A DNA stretch of 64,000 bases, taken from contig JAJGOT010000746.1 in the NCBI GenBank assembly GCA_022457155.1, forward strand, positions 1 to 64,000, in the 5' to 3' direction. Shown here piece by piece: positions 56,919-64,000 of this stretch (position 1 is its first letter; the number at the start of each line of letters is the position of its first letter). The position numbers and the translations under genes were made by a program. Below the pieces are notes generated by a model. The model did no database searches, was not told where the DNA came from, and saw only the letters and a list, made by a program, of their open reading frames with translations. The stretch is from Cladopsammia gracilis (lineage: Eukaryota; Cnidaria; Anthozoa; Scleractinia; Dendrophylliidae).

Positions 56919-58054
56919 AGTAGTATAGGAGGGACCGAATTAACCTCTTTTTTGCGCTGGAATCTCGTTAATTTGCGGTGGAATACATTAATGCCACGAG
57001 CTATTATTCTCATGAATAAAATGCTGTGGAATCTCATTAACGTGCGGTGGTATACATTAACGTGGGTGACGCCATAGACTATTGTCTTTATCTCATGAAT
57101 AAAATGCTGTGGTTTCTCATTAACGTGCGGAGGTATACATTAACGACCGTTATTGCTGTGGTATTTCATTACCTTAGAATAACCAATTCCAAAACCGGGT
57201 TGACAAGATTTCAAAACAATGGTACAATAACCTTGCCCAAACTTGCCCGCTTTATACCAACTCACTTCAAAACAAAACACAACTGACACAGATATCCTTT
57301 ACAAACATAGATCAAAACAACATGCCTTGACCAGGACTCGAACCTGGGTTACTGCGGCCACAACGCAGTGTCTTAACCACTAACCATCAAAGCTGTGGAT
57401 ATTATAACCGAATAAAACTAATAAGAGGGTTACGAAACATTCAAGTTTAGAAGCAATAAAATTGCGCAGTATAAAAAAAAACCGCTTTTACTTTACTAAG
57501 ATCCGCAAAATTCCTATAACCGCTTCATCGCTAGATTCAATGTCGATTTTCAGTTTTCCAGCAATCGCCCACTTTAGGTTTCAATTTCTGGCAAAGATCT
57601 CATGGATATACACACAACGATTCCCCATTGTTATAGTCTTTGTTTGTGATCTATTATTTCCGTGTAGTCTATTGTGTAGTCTTTGTTTCACGGTCTGGTG
57701 GGTATATCCATGAGATCTTTGCCCAATTTCTTTATCGGATCTTTACCAGTAGCTTCAAAGTTCAAACTTTTAATTATGCGAACTTACACTAAACTAAATT
57801 TGCATGAAAAAATTAGCACCTCCGAAAAATAAACAAAGCAACCAATTACGTGCGAGCGCTAAAACAATAAACCCACACTTTGTTTAAGGTCAAACTAGAT
57901 TTATTGATAAAAAACAAGTACATAATTATACAGACAATTTACAAACTTAGTTGGAAAGGAACAGAGTTGATTTATTCTTTTTCATCGGGTTTATACAAAG
58001 TACTCTTTAATTCCCTTGGTTTTTTGTGTCTCACCGCACTGCAGTCATCGTTTT
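56919..58054 (+). repeat. Left terminal inverted repeat of the short Polinton
   Basis: Pairs with 62080-63099. It includes CTCATTAACGTGCGG(T/A)GGTATA sub-repeats, a tRNA-His copy on the minus strand, and the complement of the last codons of the acidic zinc protein. It is longer than the right copy mainly because of a ~130-bp foldback at about 57588-57722 (ends GGCAAAGATCTCATGGATAT) that the right copy lacks. Confidence 0.8.
57324..57393 (-). tRNA. tRNA-His(GTG), left-TIR copy, D-arm damaged
   Basis: Reverse complement of the tRNA in the right repeat. Acceptor halves GCTTTGA and TCAAGGC, anticodon loop TTGTGGC and T arm are the same, but the D-stem/A-box region reads GGTTAGTGG instead of GGTCTAGTGG. 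It lacks one base, which disrupts the D stem and the A box. It is likely a pseudogene. Confidence 0.7.
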
Positions 58055-58149
58055 GGGTAAAATTAATCCTCTTGATTCTTAGAATACTTGTAAGGTTCAG
58101 CTGTATATCTGTAACGCCGCGATCGCGCGCCTTTAAGGTTTATCATCAC

Positions 58150-59427
58150 CAACATCTAAGTAATTTACTAACTGGATTCTTTGTCGTTTGCGCTTCGGTG
58201 CTGGCGAGGGACCAAAGTGGAAGTAAAAAATGGTATTCGACCGAAACTTCTGTACTTTACACCACTGACGCGATACTCAGCGCCATTGATCAAAAGAAAC
58301 TAACGGCCATGGTACTATTAGACATGAGTAAAGCCTTTGACAGCATTAGTCACGACATATTAATATCTAAGTTGAAAGACGTCGGCGTCTCTTACTCCTG
58401 TTTACAATGGTTCCGCAGTTACCTCAGCAATAGGCAGCAATATGTACGAATAAATTCCACTGTGTCTGAGCTTCTGCCCGTTATCAGCGGTGTGCCGCAA
58501 GGGAGCATTTTAGGTCCACTTCTTTTTAACATTTATGTAAATGACCTCCCGACTGTTCCACAGAAAAGCAGCGCACAGTGTTACGTTGACGACACAAAAC
58601 TATTCGTCTCTTTTAAGCTTGAAGACAAATTAAATGCTATAACTGATATGAACGAGGATTTAATAAACGTACGCAACTGGTGCTTAAACAACTATTTATT
58701 GCTGAACCCGATAAAGACTAAACTACTGGTATTTGGCAGTAGACAAATGCTACCAAGATTGCAAACTTTCTCTTTATCATTGCTGGGGAATGTACTTGTG
58801 CCAGTCCAAGCTGCAAAGGACCTTGGGGTGACATTGGATCCCAACTTATCTTATAACGAACATATAATTAAAACCGTTTCCTCCTGCATGTCCTGTCTTG
58901 GATAGATTAATCGTGTTAAACACTCACTTGATAAAAGTATTCTTATTACAGTTATTAATGCGCTAGTTTTTAGTAAATTGTTTTATTGTTCTAATGTCTG
59001 GGTAAACACTTCTAATTTTAATATAGATAAACTGCAATCTGTACAAAACTTTGCCTGTAGAATTGTAAGCGGCACGCGAAAATATGACCATGTCACCCCC
59101 GCACTAAAAAAGTTAAATTGGTTACCAGTATCTAGCCAGCTTTATTATCGGAGTGCCACCCTGGCCTTTAAGTGTATGACAGGCTGTGCCCCCGACTACT
59201 TGATATCTAAATTTATTAAGCGTGAAAATATAAGTAACCGTTCAACTAGAAATTCTCAACAATTAAACATTCCTTTATTTAGAACTGCTTCTGGCCAGAG
59301 GACATTTTTTTATCGCACTGTTAACATTTGGAACTCATTGGACCCTATTTTAAAATTTAGTAAATCTGTCTCGGTTTTTAAGAAAGTTTTAAAGCGCAAG
59401 CTTCTTAAGGAATTTTTAGAATCTTAA
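58150..59427 (+). pseudogene. LINE reverse transcriptase with a single amber stop
   Basis: Motifs follow in order: STETSVLYTTDAIL, MVLLDMSKAFDSISHDIL (motif A, catalytic Asp), LQWFRSYLSNRQQYVRIN, GVPQGSILGPLLFNIYVNDL (motif B) and CYVDDTKLF (motif C, YVDD). Then come WCLNNYLLLNPIKTKLLVFG and KDLGVTLDPNLSYNEHI. A TAG at 58903-58905 follows CMSCLG; the frame reopens with INRVKHSLDKS and runs to a stop at 59427, including VFSKLFYCSNVW and RTVNIWNSLDP. CAG to TAG would explain the stop. The N-terminal endonuclease is missing. Apart from the stop the copy is well kept, so it is young. Confidence 0.85.
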
Positions 59428-59562
59428 CTTAATTAATTCAATTTATATTTGTAAATACGATTTATATTTATGATCATAATGTAATTAGTTATTTTTCGAT
59501 TATTCTTGTTAGTTAGTTTTAATTATCTTTGAAAAGCCCCTTTGGGGAAAGGTAATAAAGTA

Positions 59563-59622
59563 TGTATGTATGTATGTATGTATGTATGTATGTATGTATG
59601 TATGTATGTATGTATGTATGTA
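59563..59622. repeat. (TATG)n microsatellite, LINE tail
   Basis: About 15 TATG units directly after the AATAAAG of the LINE. Its minus-strand translation is the THTYIHTYIH run that ends the truncated ATPase gene. Confidence 0.9.
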
Positions 59623-59639
59623 TGTGTTTGAACTGTTGG

Positions 59640-60819
59640 GGGAGGGGTCAAGACGGCTGTATTTAAAGGTAGTGGCGTTACTGCGGAAGTTTCTTGCGTG
59701 GTGGGCGCTGGAGAGGGTGTCGCGATAAATGGATTTAAGGGTGTAGAGGTTGTCACCGCTGTTACTGCTGTGGGTTCTTGTATAATGGTGGGTAAATTAT
59801 CTTCCGGATGACTTGCAAAACTTCTTTTCATGTCATCAGACTGTTGACGTCTTCCATTCAATTGATGTTTAAACGTCAGATATCTGTTTTGCAGCCCAAG
59901 GTACTGTTTGGCTTTGTCATATTCCCCAAGGTCTGTTCGAGAGAGAAGGCTGTCCATTCTGTCCTGTGGTCCCTGCATGGCTGAGACAACTGGAGATGTT
60001 CTGCTGTCTGAGATACTTTAGTAGCTCCTGAGAAATATTGTCTTGTGCCCCTGTTTGATTAAACTGTTCTTCACCGGGTAGTACATTCGTTCACAGTCTA
60101 CAATTATCTTGTGTAGTTGTTTTTAAATTCACCAGGAGATAACCATAGGGTCTTCGTACAGCCTCTTCATACTGGTTTATAAAGAAAGCCGTTTGGCCAG
60201 GATACATTTGCTTAGCTAGGGTCAAAATTTGCAGTTTGTCTCTGGGATTGTTGAAAAGGACCAAGTAGTGACTGTTTAAACTGATGCTTCGGCTTTCCTT
60301 TCCCTGATGAAATAGATTATGTACGATATAAATGACACTCAGGTTGCGGTGATGAGAACCTCGTATGAAAAGGTTTACTATTCGCTTGTCTTTGCCAGCG
60401 TCAATCATCTGATCGTCAAAGACGATTAAGTTCCGTTTGTTGACATCGAAATAGGAATCGTGTTCCAACGCAGAAGGAATACCCTTGACAAATTCAATTT
60501 GTGGTATTGTGACTAGCATTTGTATGTACACGGGCTGCCATTGGGAATAACACCAGACAATCCTCTCGGGTGGTGGATTTATCACGTCTGAGGCCTGTTG
60601 TAACAGTGATTGAACCCAAAACGTTTTCCCCGAACCGGTCATCCCTGCAACCATACAAGTAAAAGGGTGCTCGAAGTGAAACCGCTGACACTTTTGTGTA
60701 GAAATCGTCATTGCTTTAAATGTAGTGAAAGTAGGACTGGTGTGTTTGTTGGTCATGTGTCTTTGCATACTATCTTTCCTGCTAAATGTCTTCTCACAAA
60801 CGGGACAGGACAAATTCAT
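59640..60819 (-). pseudogene. Polinton packaging ATPase with N-terminal C2H2 finger
   Basis: The first 242 codons (60819-60091) are open. Residues 5-26 form a C2H2 finger (C5, C8, H21, H26). Residues 59-66 are a Walker A (GMTGSGKT) and 131-138 a Walker B (LIVFDDQM). GSHHRNLS at 154-161 and IYIVHNLFHQGK at 163-174 match the FtsK/HerA-type A32 packaging ATPase of Polintons, which would pump element DNA into capsids. A TGA at 60091-60093 follows CRL; the same frame continues with TNVLPGEEQFNQTG and QELLKYLRQQN. A frameshift near 59985 leads to DKAKQYLGLQNRYLTFKHQL. So the native protein was longer. LINE insertion cut the 3' end. CGA to TGA could explain the stop. Alternatively the ATPase ends at the TGA and remains functional. 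Confidence 0.75.
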
Positions 60820-60870
60820 GTCAAGTCAATGAAAGCTCGATGTGAACTGAGAAAATACGAATGTTGCTCA

Positions 60871-60880
60871 CTTATATAGG
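60871..60880 (-). promoter_or_regulatory. TATA box of the ATPase gene
   Basis: CCTATATAAG on the minus strand, about 55 bases before the ATPase ATG at 60819. Confidence 0.6.
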
Positions 60881-60899
60881 CTAGTTCCTCTTCAATTCC

Positions 60900-61050
60900 A
60901 TTGTTTTCACCACCACCACCGCCCCCACAATTCTATTGTTATCACCACCACCGCCATCACCACCACCACCACAATTCTATTGTTTTCACCACCACCGCCG
61001 CCACCGCCACCACCACCACCATCCCAACCACCACAATTCCACTGTTATCA

Positions 61051-61082
<32 letters not shown>

Positions 61083-61175
61083 ACCACCACTACCACAATT
61101 CTATTGTTTTCACCACCACCACCACCATCACCACCACCACAAATCTATTGTTATCACCACCACCACCATTACACA
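60900..61175. repeat. CAC-rich minisatellite between divergent promoters
   Basis: Six units of about 35-50 bp, each built from CAATTCTATTGTT(A/T)TCACC plus a run of CACCAC or CGCCAC. Frames reading PPPP or HHHH through it are artefacts of the repeat. It lies between the two TATA boxes of the short Polinton. Confidence 0.85.
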
Positions 61176-61218
61176 AGACTTATTGGTCCCTGTTGTCACA
61201 AGCTTGGGCGTTTTGATG

Positions 61219-61227
61219 CTATAAAAG
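61219..61227 (+). promoter_or_regulatory. TATA box of the acidic zinc protein gene
   Basis: CTATAAAAG about 60 bases before the ATG at 61287, the same spacing as for the ATPase gene. An ATG at 61233 is too close to be transcribed from this box, which favours 61287 as start. Confidence 0.6.
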
Positions 61228-61286
61228 AAACTATGCATCGTTGCTCTGATCATTTGAAATTCGACTTTAACGAGTACGGATCTGAT

Positions 61287-62135
61287 ATGAAGAGAAAAGT
61301 AGACTGGGATGAAGAAGAAATGGAGAGCGGAATGGAAGACACTATAACCTCGGATGAGGAAAACGAAGACGAGGAAGACAACGAGGAGCCAAGAATTAAA
61401 GATGTTTTAAGCAATCTTTCCAAAGCGGTGTCAAAGGAACGTGCTTCTGATTTGTTGCATAGTATGGCCGCTTCCAAAGATACCCTGTTTTGGACACCTT
61501 GAGGTCAATTACTCCGAAATCAACGCATAATACCCGTCACAAACATCGCAGAGCTGGTTGAGTATGTGCTACTTCCCCAAAATAATGTGGCCCGACCCCG
61601 TCCGCTTAATACCTTTTTAGATGGACTCGCAGAGTTGGGAATTAATAAGCGTTTAATCAAGAATAAAAAACTGTTAAGCGATCTTTTAGAGAAAGAAAAC
61701 ATCTATCAAGAACAAAAAGAATCCGACAACGAGGCTTATGAAGAAGATTCAACAGACAACGAAGGAGAGGAAAGCGCTTATGAGAACAGTCCGGCCGATG
61801 AGTCTGAAGAGAGCGACCAAGAAATTAAAAGTGATGAAGAGGATGAAGGAAATTCAACGGACAGCGAAGAAGAGGAAAGCTCGTCTGAAAGCAAGAAAAT
61901 AATTCAGACAAAAAGTCAAATTCCATGTCATCATTGCGAGAGTTCAAATGTGTATGTAACAGGAGTCATGAGATGTCCCAAATGCTTTTGGCATGATAAT
62001 AAAAAGATTTGTCCCATATGCGAGCACAAGATTCCTTTGGACAAAATTAAACACGTGAAAGAAACCCTTGCTCGTTGCGATGATTGCAGTGCGGTGAGAC
62101 AGAAAACCAAGGGAATCAAAGAGCACTTTGTATAA
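61287..62135 (+). pseudogene. Acidic zinc-ribbon protein of Polinton type, one in-frame stop
   Basis: Starts MKRKVDWDEEEMESGMED. The first 71 codons are rich in Asp/Glu. A TGA at 61500-61502 follows LFWTP, and the same frame continues with GQLLRNQR, PVTNIAELVEYVLLP and FLDGLAELGINKRLIKN. A second Glu/Ser-rich tract (about 61710-61900) leads to a Cys cluster near the C-terminus: CHHC, CPKC, CPICEHK and CDDC, enough for two zinc sites. It ends at 62135. The type recurs in cnidarian Polintons, but I know no function. The C-terminal codons lie in the terminal repeat. The stop could have arisen from CGA. If translation stops at the TGA, the product would be only an acidic peptide. Confidence 0.65.
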
Positions 62136-63099
62136 ACCCGATGAAAAAGAATTAATGAACTCTGTTCCTTTCCATCTAAGCTTTTAAATTGTCTGTATAA
62201 TTATGAAATTGTTTGTTATCAATAAATATAGTTTGACCTTAAACAAAGTGTGGGTTTATTCTTTTAGCCGGCGCATGTAATTGGTTGCTTTGTTTATTTT
62301 TCGGAGGTGCTAATTTTTTCATGCAAATTTAGTTCAGTGTAAGTTCGCATAATTCAAAGTTTGAACTTTGAAGCTACTGGTAAAGATCCGATAAGGAAAT
62401 TGAAGTGGGCGATGGCTGGAAAACTGAAAATCGACATTGAATCTAGCGATGAAGCGGTTATAGGAATGTTGCGGATCTTAGTAAAGTAAAAGCGGTTTTT
62501 TTATACTGCGCAATTTTATTGCTTCTAAACTTGAATGTTTCGGAACCCTCTTATTAGTTTTATTCGGTTATAATTTCCACAGCTTTGATGGTCTAGTGGT
62601 TAAGACACTGCGTTGTGGCCGCAGTAACCCAGGTTCGAGTCCTGGTCAAGGCATGTTGTTTTGATCTATGTTTATAAAGGATATCTGTGTCAGTTGTGTT
62701 TTGTTTTGAAGTGAGTTGGTATAAAGCGGGCAAGTTTGGGCAAGGTTATTGTACCATTGTTTTGAAATCTTGTCAACCCGGTTTTTGGAATTGGTTATTT
62801 TAAGGTAATGAAATACCACACCAATAACGGTCGTTAATGTATACCTCCGCACGTTAATGAGAAACCACAGCATTTTATTCATGAGATAAAGACAATAGTC
62901 TATGGCGTCACCCACGTTAATGTATTCCGCCACATGTTAATGAGATTCCACCTCACGTTAATGTATACCACCGCACGTTAATGAGATTCCACAGCATTTT
63001 ATTCATGAGAATAATAGCTCATGGCGTTAATGTTCTCCACCGCAAATTAATGAGTTTCCAGCGCAAAAAAGAGGTTAATTCGGTCCCTCCTATACTACT
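62080..63099 (-). repeat. Right terminal inverted repeat of the short Polinton
   Basis: Pairs with 56919-58054. Outer part has (C)ACGTTAATG sub-repeats with ATTTTATTCATGAGA blocks. It contains the better-preserved tRNA-His gene and, at its inner edge, the 3' end of the acidic protein gene. An AATAAA at 62220-62225 would serve as poly(A) signal for that gene. Confidence 0.8.
62582..62653 (+). tRNA. tRNA-His(GTG) inside the right terminal repeat
   Basis: Folds into a standard cloverleaf: acceptor GCTTTGA/TCAAGGC (7 pairs, one G-U), D stem GTCT/AGAC, anticodon stem CTGCG/CGCAG with loop TTGTGGC (anticodon GTG), 4-base variable loop TAAC and T stem CCAGG/CCTGG with loop TTCGAGT. A box TGGTCTAGTGG and B box GGTTCGAGTCC are intact. 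A T-rich terminator-like run lies just downstream (TTGTTTTGA). It has no intron. It may be transcribed by RNA polymerase III from within the mobile element. Confidence 0.85.
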
Positions 63100-63109
63100 A
63101 AAATGGCTT

Positions 63110-63370
63110 ATTAGGAAAATGCTCTCGAATATTTCAATTTATTTCAAGCTGAGAAAATCACCTCTTAAAATGTGCCAATTATCTGTCTCATATGATTAGT
63201 TATTTATTGTTCTTAATAAAATTGTTTTAGTTTTTAAATCGAGGTCACCGGACAGAAGTAAACACCTTTTTTATAACAGTTTACCTAGGGCTACTTTATG
63301 GGCTTTATTTTTTGAGAATCTTAGTATCTTAAGCTTGGTTGAAGTCACAACATTTTATTTTCTTTTGCAG
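63110..63370. other. Spacer with candidate 3' splice site
   Basis: AT-rich DNA after the Polinton. It ends in a pyrimidine-rich tract and TTTTGCAG at 63363-63370. Confidence 0.4.
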
Positions 63371-63509
63371 CGGTATCAATTTCGAAAAAACCTTTCCCAT
63401 TGGTCAACCTGTTGAAATTGGAAGTTTTTGCATACCTGTTTATGCCTTCGTGTGTATACCATGTGGAATATTTTTTGAGGCTGAACTCGTCGCAGCATTA
63501 AAATTTGAG
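63371..63509 (+). CDS. Candidate internal exon, unidentified
   Basis: A 139-base block is bounded by TTTTCTTTTGCAG on the left and GAG|GTGAGA on the right, both good splice consensus. One frame through it is open and reads GINFEKTFPIGQPVEIGSFC, IPVYAFVCIP and GIFFEAELVAALKFE. The length is not a multiple of three. There is no sign of a mobile-element protein, so this could be the only host coding sequence in the window. Equally it could be chance. I do not recognise the protein. Confidence 0.3.
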
Positions 63510-63778
63510 GTGAGATGTGAAACTCTAAATGTAAAATCGATCAATTTTATGCGCGCTTTCTTGTCATTGTAATGGCGTTACTGTAGGTAGGGCCTGGACC
63601 GAGCATCCGGGATACCCGCAAGATCTATTGGCGGGAACTCTACTATGAAAGACATAATGTTTTCGTATTAAGGTGGATGACCGATGTAGAAAAGAGACAA
63701 CTTGTACGTGCAGGCGGAATGTCCTACTACGAACTGACAACATTAAATTGGCGACGAGGATGACTTTAAAGAGCTAAA

Positions 63779-64000
63779 ATGGCGGTAAACATAGGATATA
63801 AACAGTTTCCGGAATTCGACATTCGCAAGGACCCTGAAACCGTCTAAGCGCGCTTCAGCAAATATGCCGGGAGGTTAAAAAAAAACGATATGTAAGCCTA
63901 CAACATCACAGACAAAGCACAACAACGATCTTTGTTCCTAGATTCAATAGGTGAAGCCACGCTTGACATATTCGAACAGCTCGGCGACATGGGAACATAT
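63779..64000 (+). pseudogene. Ty3/gypsy-like gag start, cut by the window
   Basis: An ATG at 63779 opens MAVNIGYKQFPEFDIRKDPE, the usual F..FD...D lead of gypsy gag proteins. A TAA at 63845-63847 interrupts; ARFSKYAGRLKKND, a TAA, ITDKAQQRSLFLDSIGEATL and DIFEQLGD follow in the same frame. A TTGGCGACGAGGATGAC block at 63748-63765, which resembles the primer-binding region of gypsy elements, lies just upstream, so the short sequence before it (about 63574-63742) may be the 5' LTR. Two stops make this copy defective. Confidence 0.65.

Larger units (their letters stand above)
58130..59622 (+). mobile_element. CR1/jockey-type LINE, 5'-truncated, with (TATG)n tail
   Basis: Reverse transcriptase ORF2 with a (TATG)n tail at about 59563-59622 preceded by GGTAATAAAG. 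The 5' end starts inside the fingers region of the reverse transcriptase, as usual after incomplete target-primed reverse transcription. It lies inside the short Polinton and is therefore younger than that insertion. The exact 5' junction (58055-58150) is uncertain and no duplication could be read. Confidence 0.75.
56919..63099. mobile_element. Short Polinton/Maverick with complete ends
   Basis: The ends are AGTAGTATAGGAGGGACCGA and its inverted partner, flanked exactly by AAAATG (56913-56918 and 63100-63105). A 6-bp duplication, 5'-AG termini and terminal repeats near 1 kb are the described hallmarks of Polintons. The repeats span 56919-58054 and 62080-63099. Internal genes are a packaging ATPase on the minus strand and an acidic zinc protein on the plus strand. 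No capsid, integrase or polymerase B is visible. A CR1-like LINE (about 58.1-59.6 kb) is inserted inside. Without the LINE the element is near 4.7 kb, far below the 15-20 kb of autonomous Polintons. Confidence 0.85.

Noticed and set aside
57880..58140. Start of the 341-codon frame as the LINE protein N-terminus
   Set aside because: The first ~60 codons lie in the Polinton terminal repeat and the native LINE sequence begins later, so the Met at 57880 is not a true start.
59523..59640. HTYIHT repeat tail of the minus-strand protein
   Set aside because: It is the (TATG)n tail of the inserted LINE read on the other strand, not native protein sequence.
60900..61224. Overlapping Pro-rich and His-rich open frames
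   Set aside because: They are translations of the CAC/CGC minisatellite in different frames; no start context or downstream domain supports them.

Overview
This window reads as animal nuclear DNA, most likely from a cnidarian (a reef coral or sea anemone). Base composition is AT-rich, simple repeats are common, bacterial-style gene packing is absent, and the recognisable proteins are mobile-element proteins of types I know from cnidarian genomes. I see no complete host protein-coding gene. The best candidates for host sequence are one short exon-like block near 63.4 kb and unassigned spacer DNA. All family calls are by eye; no search was run.

Layout. 1-7 kb: a terminal palindrome, a LINE 3' fragment, several MITEs and a minisatellite. 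7.4-11.4 kb: about three copies of a ~1.4-kb unit, with a further copy at 24-25.4 kb that carries a MITE its paralogue lacks. 12.9-14.9 kb: a shortened tyrosine-recombinase retrotransposon with split direct repeats (A1-body-B1-A2-B2). 16.1-17.6 kb: a deleted L1/Tx1-type LINE on the minus strand. 20-28 kb: foldback elements and MITEs, some nested, several with exact target-site duplications. 28.8-36.1 kb: a decayed Polinton/adintovirus-like element with integrase, penton, minor virion protein, major capsid protein and a piece of protein-primed DNA polymerase on the minus strand, and an exonuclease-like gene plus an unidentified gene on the plus strand. 38-41 kb: two LINE pieces among short repeats. 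41-49 kb: dispersed repeats of about 1.1 kb. 49.3-55.5 kb: an L1/Tx1 5' half interrupted by a 3.97-kb TTAA-flanked palindromic element, next to a MITE that carries a tRNA-like sequence. 56.9-63.1 kb: a structurally complete short Polinton. 63.4-64 kb: an exon candidate and the start of a Ty3/gypsy-like gag that runs off the window.

The most interesting object is the short Polinton at 56919-63099. It has terminal inverted repeats of about 1.0-1.1 kb starting 5'-AG, an exact 6-bp target duplication (AAAATG), and a tRNA-His(GTG) sequence inside each repeat. Between the repeats lie two divergent genes: a zinc-finger/packaging-ATPase and an acidic zinc-ribbon protein. They leave a shared promoter region with a TATA box facing each way. 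No capsid, polymerase or integrase gene is visible, so it looks like a packaging-ATPase-bearing derivative that would need a full-length relative to move. The older element at 29-36 kb is a relative that keeps capsid and integrase remnants. Nearly all coding sequences in the window carry stops or frameshifts, so the region is best read as layered insertions.
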